52,377 nucleotides of DNA from Neochlamydia sp. AcF84 (GTDB lineage Bacteria > Chlamydiota > Chlamydiia > Chlamydiales > Parachlamydiaceae). This document shows positions 1-8,458 of this stretch, piece by piece. Within the stretch, counting starts at the first letter, position 1. Every line of letters starts with the position of its first letter. Position numbers and translations under genes: made by a program. The DNA is taken from assembly GCF_011087585.1 (NCBI RefSeq), contig NZ_VJOT01000075.1, forward strand, positions 1-52,377. Direction: 5' to 3'. A model generated the notes under the pieces. The model did not search any database. It was not told the DNA's origin and worked only from the letters and a program-made list of their open reading frames with translations.

Positions 1-229
1 TCACCTGCTCTTTCTACCTCCTTATAGTCCTGAACTTAATCCTGTTGAAAACTTATGGCATTACTTGCGTAGCCATTTTTGGTCTAATCGTATTTATCGG
101 GGTTATAAAGAACTAGAAAAGATGGCAATAGCTTCTTGGAGAAAAGTATGTCTGCAAGAAAAAAGAATGAAAAGTTTATGTGCTGTATCGTATGCCTAAT
201 TGTGTAAGGAGTAATTTAAAAGCGTATAA
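1..229 (+). mobile_element. IS630-type element, 3' end only (cut by window edge)
   Basis: The stretch holds the end of a DDE transposase followed by a terminal sequence (about 200-228) that is repeated as an inverted copy at 51801-51830. The element continues beyond the left edge. The terminus ends in GCG followed by TA, as expected for an IS630/mariner-like element that inserts at TA. The inverted copy at the right edge means that both window borders lie inside copies of the same element. Confidence 0.85.
2..199 (+). CDS. IS630 family transposase, C-terminal fragment (partial)
   Basis: The visible 65 residues begin at the middle of the catalytic domain. They include the IS630 signature PPYSPELNPVENLW, whose Glu is the last member of the DDE triad, and end in a basic tail with a TAA at 197-199. 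The 5' part lies outside the window. The residues match the C-terminus of the copy encoded at 51830-52377 on the other strand. The family cuts and pastes DNA into TA sites. Whether this copy is intact cannot be judged. Confidence 0.85.
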   Translation, partial: HLLFLPPYSPELNPVENLWHYLRSHFWSNRIYRGYKELEKMAIASWRKVCLQEKRMKSLCAVSYA

Positions 230-291
230 ATATTTACCGATATAGGCTATAGCGAAATAGGCAAAGTTAAAAGCTGCCTTACATTCTCTTA

Positions 292-404
292 ATACGCTTT
301 AGAAAAACTTCGCCCGTATACCCCCCTCTGAAAGATGTCTCTCTGTTTAACAAAAGGGATTTTATAAAGTACGTGACTGCATAAAGAGTAGATTAAAAGC
401 GTAT
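292..404. repeat. MITE copy A (113 bp, terminal inverted repeats, TA flanks)
   Basis: The element starts ATACGCTTTAG and ends CTTTTAATC..GCGTAT in inverted orientation, and it is flanked by TA at 290-291 and 405-406. It has no coding capacity. It matches copies at about 29400-29514 (reverse orientation, very similar) and 13913-14027 (diverged). The right TA directly follows the queA stop codon, so the element inserted immediately behind that gene. The termini resemble those of the IS630 elements at the window edges (shared ACGCTTTTAA), which suggests mobilisation by that transposase. Confidence 0.75.
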
Positions 405-406
405 TA

Positions 407-1444
407 TTATAAAATTAACATGGCATCGCCATATGAAAGAAAACGGTAACGCTCTTTAATAGCCTTATTATAAGCTTCTTTGATTAACTCCGGTGAAGCA
501 AAAGCACTGACTAGCATAAGTAGACTTGAACCTGGCTGATGAAAGTTGGTTAAGAGATGTTGTACATATTTAAATTGATAGCCCGGATGAATAAAGATGT
601 TGGTGTTATATTTCCCTCCCCTTATCATGCCAGAAGGGGAGGATGCTGCCTCTAGAGCACGGCAAGAAGTGGTACCTACGCAGATTTGTCGCTTGTTGAT
701 AGGTCTTTTATTAAGGCGCTCGGCTGTCTCTTGACTAATTTCAAAGGATTCATCATGCATTTGATGTTCACGTATATCCTCTACCTTAACGGGCAGAAAA
801 GTCCCTAAACCAATATGCAATGTAAGCTTATCTACCTGAACGCTTTTTTTTTCGAGTTTTTGTAGCAACTTATCCGTAAAGTGCAAGCCTGCGGTAGGTG
901 TAGCTACAGAGCCAGGATGTTGCGCATAGACAGTTTGATAGCGCTCCTTATCTAGTTCAGGAATAGCTGCGCGACGCATATAAGGAGGGAGAGGGATATG
1001 ACCAAATTTTTCTAAAGCTTGTGTAATATCTCCTTCATAATCGAAATTGACCACACGCTTGCCATCGGCTAAAACGTCTATAATTTTGCAGGAAAAACCT
1101 TCTTTAAAGGTCACATAGCTTCCCTTGCCTAGTTTTTTACCCGGTTTTACTAAAGCTTCCCAATCGCCTGTTGGAAGCCTTTTGATCAAAAATATCTCTG
1201 CTTTACCTCCCGTAGAACGTGAACCGATAAGGCGAGAGGGAAGAACTTTGGTATTATTGAATACTAGGCTATCTCCTTTGCCTAAAAAGTCAGCCAATTC
1301 ATGAAAAACCATTTCATACATATTTCCTGAAGAGCGGTCGACTACAAGTAGTCGTGTAGTATCACGAGGCTCGCACGGGTATTGAGCGATCAACTCTTCA
1401 GGTAAATCATATAGATAATTATTTAGTGAATGCCAATCTTTCAT
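407..1444 (-). CDS. queA: S-adenosylmethionine:tRNA ribosyltransferase-isomerase
   Basis: QueA transfers and isomerises the ribosyl group of SAM onto 7-aminomethyl-7-deazaguanine in the wobble position of tRNA, giving epoxyqueuosine. The 345-residue length is normal for the family. Recognisable segments are the N-terminal YDLPEELIAQYP, the RLIGSRSTGGKAEIFL region, TPTAGLHFT (about 182-190) and the C-terminal NFHQPGSSLLMLVSAF. The reading frame is intact. The stop codon (409-407) lies one TA dinucleotide away from MITE copy A, so the insertion did not cut into the protein. About 250 bases separate it from the upstream gene on the same strand, so it may have its own promoter. Confidence 0.97.
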   Translation of the reverse strand: MKDWHSLNNYLYDLPEELIAQYPCEPRDTTRLLVVDRSSGNMYEMVFHELADFLGKGDSLVFNNTKVLPSRLIGSRSTGGKAEIFLIKRLPTGDWEALVKPGKKLGKGSYVTFKEGFSCKIIDVLADGKRVVNFDYEGDITQALEKFGHIPLPPYMRRAAIPELDKERYQTVYAQHPGSVATPTAGLHFTDKLLQKLEKKSVQVDKLTLHIGLGTFLPVKVEDIREHQMHDESFEISQETAERLNKRPINKRQICVGTTSCRALEAASSPSGMIRGGKYNTNIFIHPGYQFKYVQHLLTNFHQPGSSLLMLVSAFASPELIKEAYNKAIKERYRFLSYGDAMLIL

Positions 1445-1696
1445 AAAAGGTTAGAGATATAAAGTTCTTAAAGGTGACAGGGAATCGAGCAAGAAACCAT
1501 TATAGGGGGCCAGAAAATTTAAAGGTGGTGTTAGGAATGAAAATCTGTTGAGAAAGATCCATCTCATTTAACTCAGCCTTAAAGTGCCTCTTAAGCGCAG
1601 GCTTTCTTTATCTTTACTTTTTTTAGTTTGGCTTTCTATCTCTATCTCTGTCTAGCTTCTATAGGCAAGGTTATTGAATTAGCTTTACTATGTTAA

Positions 1697-2539
1697 TTAA
1701 TTCGCGATTAAATCTACTTGTGCACCAGGGAAAGCTTTCCTAAGAATTTGAGCGGCATGTTCACCTTGATGGGCAAGCATGGCAGCTTGATCTAAAGAAA
1801 TTTTAGAATGGATAACTTGTGCATCTGCTCCATCTATTGCTTCTATACTATCCCACTTAGCCATCAACGGATTTGAAGAAAAAGTCATCACCATATGGTG
1901 AGTGGCTTTAACCGCTTGCTCGATAAGCTTAGAAGGGGGAGAAAGGGCATATCCCTGATAGCCTATTTGTCTGGCTTCAACGTCCCAGTAATGACTAGGA
2001 GCTTTTTGCTTTAGATAATAGGCATTTGTGCGTGCCGCAATGGCCACTGCAGCTAAAGCTTCTCCTGGCAGCGGTGCTTGCAGCCTTGCTGCTAGGACTG
2101 TTTTGACATATTCATCAAAAGGAATTTCATTAACAATACTAATTGTACCTCCGATGTCATAGATGTAAATACGTCCTTTATATTCAATGCCGTCGACTAT
2201 TATAGTAGTAGCTTTATCATCAGGCAGAATCATGAGCTGGTAAAGGCCTGGAAACTCTTCCTGCCATTTTAAGCCTTCGCTTAAAGGTTGAATATATTTT
2301 TTTTTACCGATAAAGCGTGTGCTTATATGCTTATTGGCATGAGGATCATAAATTTTGTATTTACCTTTGACCTCCAACATAGCCCCTGGTTTATTATGCA
2401 TAATTAAAATTTTTAAAGTATCATTGGCTGCCGGCAAGGGTTTGTTAAAAAAGGTAGATAAAGAATCTGCTATGCCTGCATACGCTGCATTGGACAGTAG
2501 AATGAGACTCAAGAAAGCGATGAACATTTTTTTGATCAT
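1697..2539 (-). CDS. SpoIID/LytB-domain protein, exported
   Basis: The 280-residue protein begins with a typical signal peptide (residues 1-21, cleavage after AYA). The SpoIID core spans about 115-185: the IPFDEYVKTVLA segment, then PGEALAAVAIAARTNAYYL. SpoIID proteins are lytic transglycosylases that trim peptidoglycan glycan strands, and chlamydial homologues act on septal peptidoglycan. In the usual motif (VVASEM) a Glu is catalytic; here the aligned position is Arg152 (LAARLQ), so activity may be lost or altered. The gene lies 10 bases downstream of ruvB on the same strand, probably in one transcript with ruvB and the transporter. The assignment rests on the SpoIID motif; the rest of the protein is poorly conserved. 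Confidence 0.8.
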   Translation of the reverse strand: MIKKMFIAFLSLILLSNAAYAGIADSLSTFFNKPLPAANDTLKILIMHNKPGAMLEVKGKYKIYDPHANKHISTRFIGKKKYIQPLSEGLKWQEEFPGLYQLMILPDDKATTIIVDGIEYKGRIYIYDIGGTISIVNEIPFDEYVKTVLAARLQAPLPGEALAAVAIAARTNAYYLKQKAPSHYWDVEARQIGYQGYALSPPSKLIEQAVKATHHMVMTFSSNPLMAKWDSIEAIDGADAQVIHSKISLDQAAMLAHQGEHAAQILRKAFPGAQVDLIAN

Positions 2540-2549
2540 AGTCGTTCTC

Positions 2550-3551
2550 CTAATTATTGATCGTTAATTTTAAATGCTGATAGGCAAGAGGTGTGACTTC
2601 ACGACCGCGCGGAGTTCTTTTAATAAAACCTTGCATGATAAGGTAGGGCTCGTACACTTCTTCAATCGTATGGGCTTCTTCTCCAATAGCAACAGCAATA
2701 GTATTGAGTCCCACCGGGCCACCCTTATAATGGTGAATCATCGTTTCTAAAATCTTAATATCCATTTCATCTAAACCTTTATGATCGATGGAAAGCATTT
2801 CTAAAGCTTTTGAAACAACTTCTGGGTTAATTTTATTACCTGCACGGATCTGGGCATAATCACGCACCCAGCGCAAAAGATTATTGGCAATTCGTGGAGT
2901 CCCGCGTGCACGGCGGGCAATTTCTAAAGCCGCTTCAGGGGCGATATTTAAATTTAAAATGCGCCCTGTACGCATGATGATTTGCACCAGAATCTCGGGA
3001 GGATAAAGTTCCAAGCGACAATTAAGCGCAAAACGAGATCTTAGAGGGCTAGAAAGCAGTCCTGAACGGGTCGTTGCACCTGCTAAGGTGAATTTGCTTA
3101 ATTTAACTTGAACGCTACGCGCATTGGGGCCACTGTCGATCATAAGATCGAGCACAAAATCCTCCATAGCAGGATAAAGATATTCTTCGATGGTACGGTT
3201 GAGGCGATGAATTTCATCGATAAAGAGAATGTCGCCATCTTTGAGGTTAGTGAGCAAGCCAGCAAGATCGCCAGGCTTCTCAATGACTGGGCCTGAGGTT
3301 ATCACTATATTAGTGCCCATGACCTTAGCAAGAATATTAGCAAGTGTTGTTTTTCCTAAACCTGGGGGGCCAGAAAAGAGGCAATGCCCTAATGCTTCTT
3401 TACGTTGCTTGGCAGCTTCTATAAGAACTGTTAGTCGTTCACGTAACTGATCTTGGCCGATAAAATCAGCCAAGGATTGAGGGCGTAAGGGGACTTCAAA
3501 AGTAACATCTTCTTGACCTAGAGTAGATTCAATGTAATTTTTTGATTCCAT
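2550..3551 (-). CDS. ruvB: Holliday junction branch migration helicase RuvB
   Basis: RuvB is the hexameric AAA+ motor that, with RuvA, drives branch migration of Holliday junctions. The 333 residues show the N-terminal [16 protein letters not shown], Walker A GPPGLGKT (61-68), Walker B DEIH (112-115), sensor [16 protein letters not shown] and a C-terminal winged helix ([14 protein letters not shown] onward). All hallmark residues are present. The gene starts 9 bases after the transporter stop and ends 10 bases before the SpoIID-like gene, indicating co-transcription. No ruvA or ruvC is nearby. Confidence 0.98.
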   Translation of the reverse strand: MESKNYIESTLGQEDVTFEVPLRPQSLADFIGQDQLRERLTVLIEAAKQRKEALGHCLFSGPPGLGKTTLANILAKVMGTNIVITSGPVIEKPGDLAGLLTNLKDGDILFIDEIHRLNRTIEEYLYPAMEDFVLDLMIDSGPNARSVQVKLSKFTLAGATTRSGLLSSPLRSRFALNCRLELYPPEILVQIIMRTGRILNLNIAPEAALEIARRARGTPRIANNLLRWVRDYAQIRAGNKINPEVVSKALEMLSIDHKGLDEMDIKILETMIHHYKGGPVGLNTIAVAIGEEAHTIEEVYEPYLIMQGFIKRTPRGREVTPLAYQHLKLTINN

Positions 3552-3560
3552 AATTAATCT

Positions 3561-4919
3561 TTAGGAAAAGAACCCTAAGGCGTTTAGGAAAACAAATATT
3601 ATTAAGATAGGAGACATTATTTTAAAGCAAAACCTAAAATAATGCAATAGCCAAGGATGATTGTCAAAAAAATGAGAAGAGCCTAGTTTTAAACTATTTA
3701 AGCTATGAGTAGTGCCCCATACCCATCCTACGAGGATGATGGCTAAAAAGCCTCCTACCGGAATAAGGATAGCGTTAGCAACAAAATCAGTAAGAGCAAG
3801 AAAAGTCATTCCCTGCCAGCGTACATCAGCCAGGATGCTGCTTGAAAGAGCACTCGGAATACCTACAAGGAAAGCACCCAAGCCACAAATTAATACGGCT
3901 TGACGACGTTTCCACCCCCATTCGTCCATTAAATATGCGATTGTAGGCTCCATTGCAGATATTTCTGAAGTCGTTGCTGCTAAAACTACGAGTAAAAAGA
4001 ACATGCTTGCTAGGAAATGCCCACCAGGAAGATGGCTGAATACCCACGGGAGGGTATGGAAAATAAGCCCCGAGCCTTGATCAGGTTTTAAATCTACGGA
4101 AAAAACAATCGTGAAGACAGCTACTGCAGAAAGCAAAGAGACGAGTGTATCCATAATCACTACAGGATAGCTGCTTTTTACTAAATTTTCATCAGGCTTT
4201 AAATAACTACCGTAGGTTACTATAGTGCCTTGTCCTATGCTAAGGGTAAAAAATGACTGACCTAGCGCGGCTAAGATTGCAGTGGGAGTGAGAAGACTCC
4301 AATCGGGTTTAAGTAAAAATTCTAGCCCTAGCTGAGCATTTGGCATCTTTAAACCTGTGCCTACTAAATAGAGTAGAACTAAAAATAGTAAAGGCATCAT
4401 AATCTTGTTGCCTCGTTCAATGCCGTTACGCACTCCAAGATATAAAATTCCAATACAGATAAGAAGAAAACAAAAATGAAAGCTTAGCCCCCATAGTGGG
4501 TTATTCATAAGGCTACGATGATGATCAGCCACTTGAGTAGCCGAGGTAAAATTCGAAAGATTTCCTTGGACTGCCTCAACTAGGTATCCCAGCACCCATC
4601 CAGCGATTGCACTATAAAAAGAACTAACAATAAATCCTGTAAGAATGGTTAGCTTTCCTGCCCAAGACCATGCTAATTTGCCTCCTAAAAGGCGGAAAGC
4701 TCCGCTAGGACTTGTTTGCGCTGTTCGACCGATTAACATCTCTGCCATAAAGACGGGAAATCCAATCAGAAATAAGCACAATAAGTAAACGATAATAAAA
4801 GCAGAGCCTCCATATTGGCCTACAATGTAAGGAAAGCGCCAAATGTTAGCGAGTCCAACCGCTGATCCTGCCACGGCAAAGATAAAGCCTAAGCGCGAAC
4901 CCCATAAAGGTCTTGTCAT
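3561..4919 (-). CDS. Sodium-dependent transporter, neurotransmitter:sodium symporter (SNF) family
   Basis: A 452-residue, highly hydrophobic inner-membrane protein with about 11-12 predicted membrane segments. The N-terminal GSAVGLANIWRFPYIVGQYGG (about 18-38) is the Na+ and substrate-binding signature of the NSS/LeuT-type family, and GSAFIIVYLLCL follows as in the family. These proteins import amino acids or related solutes using the sodium gradient; the substrate cannot be read from the sequence. It is the first gene of the apparent three-gene minus-strand operon with ruvB and the SpoIID-like gene. Upstream lies a 480-base divergent intergenic region. Confidence 0.93.
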   Translation of the reverse strand: MTRPLWGSRLGFIFAVAGSAVGLANIWRFPYIVGQYGGSAFIIVYLLCLFLIGFPVFMAEMLIGRTAQTSPSGAFRLLGGKLAWSWAGKLTILTGFIVSSFYSAIAGWVLGYLVEAVQGNLSNFTSATQVADHHRSLMNNPLWGLSFHFCFLLICIGILYLGVRNGIERGNKIMMPLLFLVLLYLVGTGLKMPNAQLGLEFLLKPDWSLLTPTAILAALGQSFFTLSIGQGTIVTYGSYLKPDENLVKSSYPVVIMDTLVSLLSAVAVFTIVFSVDLKPDQGSGLIFHTLPWVFSHLPGGHFLASMFFLLVVLAATTSEISAMEPTIAYLMDEWGWKRRQAVLICGLGAFLVGIPSALSSSILADVRWQGMTFLALTDFVANAILIPVGGFLAIILVGWVWGTTHSLNSLKLGSSHFFDNHPWLLHYFRFCFKIMSPILIIFVFLNALGFFS

Positions 4920-5402
4920 TCAGTATTCCTGTTTGTTAACCGGCATTGATCATCTATTCAGCCTGGCAATTTGGCCGCTTATAATCTAAAAGGCGCGGTA
5001 TATTATTTTAGGGTTGCCAAAAGTGTAGCGAAGTCTTTAAATATTTGCATTATAAAATCTATTCGCTAGCTGATAAGCTCAAAATAGAGGGGATATAATA
5101 AACTATTCTAAGAGATTGGCAAGCTAAGGTTAACTTTAGATATTAAAAATTTTTTTCCTTTATAGACACTTTAAGCTTTTTATTGTTTTGTTTGCCATTT
5201 TCTAATGATAGAAGGGGTAGTTCTAAAAGCTGCAGTAAAAAGAATCACTGAATAAGTTAAAAAAAATTGCTTTAATTGGACGTTGGATGATACAATCGGA
5301 ATTTATGACGTTTTTGTTTTTAATTAAAATGTAATACCAAACATCAAACCGGTTAATTTAGGGCAGGTTTTTGTTTTGGCATATTTTTCAAGGAGAAAAC
5401 TG
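4920..5402. other. Divergent intergenic region between transporter and helical-protein operon
   Basis: This 483-base AT-rich region separates the minus-strand transporter operon from the plus-strand three-gene operon. On the plus strand it contains a good sigma-70-like promoter (5267-5296). I saw no convincing minus-strand promoter, no coding potential and no RNA gene. Confidence 0.6.
5267..5296 (+). promoter_or_regulatory. Predicted sigma66/sigma70-type promoter of the 5403-8184 operon
   Basis: TTGCTT (5267-5272) and TACAAT (5291-5296) are separated by 18 bases. Transcription would start near 5303, giving a 100-base leader. The position directly before the operon supports it; the -35 matches the consensus at four of six bases. 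Confidence 0.5.
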
Positions 5403-5954
5403 ATGACAAGTTTTAATAGTGAAGTATCGAGGACGAAGGCTTTAAATGCAGTTAAAAGCGAAGATTCCAAAGAGACGACAGAAATGGAACTAGAACAGCT
5501 CGTGTTTCTTCTACTCACCGAGCGGCTTAATCAACTCCAGCAAAAAAGCAATGATGAATTCCAAGAATTGAAAAAACGTCAGGAAGAAGTAGTGCAGATG
5601 CATAAGGTGTTAAAGCTGATTAACAGCCATACCACTGATCGCAGTGAATTATCTTTTGATACCTCGCATGATTTAACTCAGCATTTGAAAGACGCTAAAG
5701 AAAAATTAGGGATTGATATTCAGGAAGGCTCTATTAAAAACGGTAAAATGATCTATACGAAAGATCAACGCGATAGGTTAATTGATAATATTCGTATGAC
5801 CATTGACGATTATAATACTAAAAATGATATGCAAATGCAGACTGTCAATCGACTAATTAATGAGCGTTATGAGTCTTATCAAATGGCTCGCGCTATTTTA
5901 AAACCTATCCATGATGATAAAATGAGCAAAGCTCGTGCTATCTTAGGCCGTTAA
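5403..5954 (+). CDS. Small helical protein, candidate secretion-apparatus (needle-tip or filament-like) component
   Basis: I do not recognise this 183-residue protein by name. It is soluble, charged and almost wholly helical, with a coiled-coil stretch at about 30-70 and a second long helical region at about 120-183 (RDRLIDNIRMTIDDYN, then MQTVNRLINERYESYQMARA). I chose the start at 5403 because AGGAGA lies 6 bases before it at 5391-5396; an upstream in-frame start at 5376 lies before that ribosome site. It is first in a three-gene operon, 14 bases before the next gene. A small helical protein followed by two proteins with central hydrophobic segments recalls type III secretion tip/translocator sets (for example SseB-SseC-SseD), but this is inference from layout only. 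Confidence 0.55.
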   Translation: MTSFNSEVSRTKALNAVKSEDSKETTEMELEQLVFLLLTERLNQLQQKSNDEFQELKKRQEEVVQMHKVLKLINSHTTDRSELSFDTSHDLTQHLKDAKEKLGIDIQEGSIKNGKMIYTKDQRDRLIDNIRMTIDDYNTKNDMQMQTVNRLINERYESYQMARAILKPIHDDKMSKARAILGR

Positions 5955-5968
5955 TTGAGGAGGATCAT

Positions 5969-7129
5969 ATGCTGTTAGATAAACTTAACTCAAGTTCAGA
6001 AAGGAGTTGGGAATTAAATACAAATGCCGAAACGCATGGCAACAGCTATTGGAAAAAGCAAGGTTCTGCACATGCTGATGTCCAGCCTTCTCTGTATGCA
6101 AGTTCGATTACTTCTTTAAAACCTATTGAAGCTACTACTCAAGCTGGGCAAAACGAGCAACTTCAAGGGAAAAAAAATAAAAAAGCCCTCTCCTGGATGG
6201 AGAATTTGCGAAATACTTTAATGGGTTATCTAGGAGCTCAGCAAAAAAAGGCTTTTGTGCCTGCCTTAGAAGCCCAACAAAAAATGAAGATTTCACTTGA
6301 ATCGACTACCCAAGCTTGTGCACTTGAGGAATTTAAAAATAGATCATCTGCTATTCATAAGCAACCTGAAACGATTAAAATAGAAGCTTTAGGAAAACAA
6401 AAGAAAGGCTTTTTATACCAGCTAAGTGATTGGATTAAAGAAAAATGGAGCTTTTTTAGCGGAAGCTCAAAAAGCAGTAAGCCTGCTGAAAAAATAATGG
6501 AGCGAGAGTATTCTTCACCAGCTAAGCCGCTGGCACGTCCTTCTTCTAAAGAGATCGATGAAGATTTTAAATATGTAGATATCACCGTTATGGATCCTTT
6601 AAAAGCTATGCTAGCCATATTAGTTAAGCAAGGGGAGTTACGCCAAGAGCAGGCTACGCTAATCAATCAGCAAATTCTTCACAGGCAGCAAGACTTAAAA
6701 GCGCTGCACGCCGAGCGTATGCAAATTCAAGCTGAACTTGCTCTGATAGGTAAACGCTCTGGTGTTTTAGAAAAAGTCAGCGTAGGATTAACGGTCACGC
6801 AAGCCCTAGGGGGAATAGCCTCTGCTGCTATGGTAGTGGCAACTGCAGCTACAATAGCTACAGGTGGTGCTGCCGCGCCCCTTATGTTTGTAACGGGAGT
6901 TTTCAATGGCATGGCAGGAGCAGGCCAAGCATTTAATACTTGGTTAAAAGGTGACACTAAAGATAAACTAAATAAACTGCAAGGTGAGTTGTTAGCAAGG
7001 ACATCCCAACGCGATGAATACCAATTTCAACTTAAAGTGGATGTTCAAGAGATTAAAAAAGCGCTAGTTTCTTTGATAAGCCATGCGGAAATGGGAAGTG
7101 GACTTCTTTCTGCCCAGTATGGTAAATAA
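5969..7129 (+). CDS. Translocator-like protein with central hydrophobic segment
   Basis: A 386-residue protein of unknown family. Residues 1-190 are polar and low in complexity, with Lys- and Ser-rich stretches. A coiled coil follows at about 205-265. About 268-325 forms an Ala/Gly-rich hydrophobic region (GGIASAAMVVATAATIATGG) long enough for one or two membrane passes, and a second coiled coil at about 325-370 closes the protein. Coiled coil, hydrophobic hairpin, coiled coil is the plan of YopB/SseC/CopB-type translocators that type III systems insert into host membranes. There is no signal peptide. An excellent ribosome site GAGGAGG (5957-5963) precedes the ATG by 5 bases. It is the second gene of the operon. 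The function is inferred from architecture. Confidence 0.55.
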   Translation: MLLDKLNSSSERSWELNTNAETHGNSYWKKQGSAHADVQPSLYASSITSLKPIEATTQAGQNEQLQGKKNKKALSWMENLRNTLMGYLGAQQKKAFVPALEAQQKMKISLESTTQACALEEFKNRSSAIHKQPETIKIEALGKQKKGFLYQLSDWIKEKWSFFSGSSKSSKPAEKIMEREYSSPAKPLARPSSKEIDEDFKYVDITVMDPLKAMLAILVKQGELRQEQATLINQQILHRQQDLKALHAERMQIQAELALIGKRSGVLEKVSVGLTVTQALGGIASAAMVVATAATIATGGAAAPLMFVTGVFNGMAGAGQAFNTWLKGDTKDKLNKLQGELLARTSQRDEYQFQLKVDVQEIKKALVSLISHAEMGSGLLSAQYGK

Positions 7130-7155
7130 ATAATAATTTTTGAGGAGAATTGATT

Positions 7156-8184
7156 ATGCGTGAAGATGCAATAAAAGAAAGCTATTCCTCTTGTGCGCCC
7201 CGTGGCCCATTAGGTGGAGAGTATCCGCTAGATTTTAAAGCTAGCGATGCCATTCAGACTACCGAGCGTTATTCTAGCTCAGTCGCATCTTGTAAAGATT
7301 TCCCCCTTCCTATTTACGCTGCTAAAGATCTTTTTATTGAATCGGAACAAGAAGCTAATCTAAAAATAGCTGAAATGCAAAAAGCCAAGCAAAAGGAAGC
7401 AATTTTAAAAAGAAATAAAAAAAGTTTTTGGCAACTTTTTAATAAAGAAACCTTAGTTAGCTGGAAAGACAAAGCCTTTAACCTTTTTGGAAAAAATAAA
7501 CTAGCTAGCATTAAAAACGCGTCGATAACTGCCCCCTTGGCAATCGAGCCGACTAGTGAGCTAGCCCCAGTTAAAATTAACAAGAAAGAGGATATCGAAG
7601 CTCAACGTATTAAAGAAATTGAGGATACGCTTGTCGCTTATGAACTAGAGCTACAAAATGCTAATGGCGGCAATATGAAAGCCATGATGGAAATGATGTG
7701 CAAAATTTCCATTTTGTTAGGATCGCTTGGTCATCGTTATAACAAGAAAGAGATCGATGATTTATTTAAGCATCTAGAAGTAAATGTGAAAAAAAGAGTG
7801 AAAACATTTGAAGGCGGGCGTGCTTGGACCTATGTTTCAGTCTTTCTACAAGGAACAGGAGCAGCTCTTTCCTTTGCTCCTTTAGGTGGCCAGATGCTAG
7901 GTGACACTTCCATGCTCGGCAAAACTTTAACAAATTTAGGCCAAACTTCGCACGGAATAAGTGGATTTGGACATGCTATTAGCAAAATTGGGGACATTGA
8001 ATCTGAGAAAAAAATGGCTGCTCGTACCGAGCATGATCATGAAGGGGAGAAGTTAAAACAAACTCGCCATGACCGTGATCGAAGCATAGAAAAAATCCAT
8101 CAATCTAGTCAGCAATTATTTGCGATTATGAATGAGCTAGCGCGCACTCATACTGAATCAGTTAAGAGAGCTGCAGCTGTTTAA
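7156..8184 (+). CDS. Second translocator-like protein of the operon
   Basis: A 342-residue protein of unknown family. The start at 7156 is preceded by GAGGAG (7142-7147); an in-frame TTG at 7150 is too close to that site. A polar N-terminal half with Lys-rich helices leads to a helical region at about 150-220, a moderately hydrophobic stretch at about 222-275 (SVFLQGTGAALSFAPLGGQM) and a charged C-terminal coiled coil at about 285-340. The layout parallels the preceding protein, so the two may be a pair like CopB/CopD or SseC/SseD. The operon ends here at a strong terminator (8192-8214). No homologue is recognised with certainty. Confidence 0.55.
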   Translation: MREDAIKESYSSCAPRGPLGGEYPLDFKASDAIQTTERYSSSVASCKDFPLPIYAAKDLFIESEQEANLKIAEMQKAKQKEAILKRNKKSFWQLFNKETLVSWKDKAFNLFGKNKLASIKNASITAPLAIEPTSELAPVKINKKEDIEAQRIKEIEDTLVAYELELQNANGGNMKAMMEMMCKISILLGSLGHRYNKKEIDDLFKHLEVNVKKRVKTFEGGRAWTYVSVFLQGTGAALSFAPLGGQMLGDTSMLGKTLTNLGQTSHGISGFGHAISKIGDIESEKKMAARTEHDHEGEKLKQTRHDRDRSIEKIHQSSQQLFAIMNELARTHTESVKRAAAV

Positions 8185-8191
8185 TCTTGCT

Positions 8192-8214
8192 AACGGTGCT
8201 GGAAAGGCACCGTT
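8192..8214 (+). terminator. Rho-independent terminator of the translocator-like operon
   Basis: The stem AACGGTGC / GCACCGTT (8 perfect pairs) closes a 7-base loop, 8 bases after the stop codon, and is followed by a T-rich tract (TCTTGC..TTTCTTTTTT). Confidence 0.8.
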
Positions 8215-8458
8215 TCTTGCTAATTTCTTTTTTATTCGTTTATCTTTTATTTACATGATGCTTGCACAGGTTAAATTAAGGAAACTCATAAAAAAACCTT
8301 TCCCTATTCAAGATAAAACTTAATCTAAGAAAATAAAACTTTTTCCAGCTCGTCAATTTTCTTTTATAGTTTTATTTAGCTACTACTTAAAAAATGTTTG
8401 ATATAAATCGAGTTTTTTCGTAAAGAAAATTATTTATACCAACTTTTAAGGAGTAGCT

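Noticed and set aside
5376-5402. Upstream start for the first gene of the three-gene operon
   Set aside because: The ribosome site AGGAGA (5391-5396) lies after this codon and serves the ATG at 5403.
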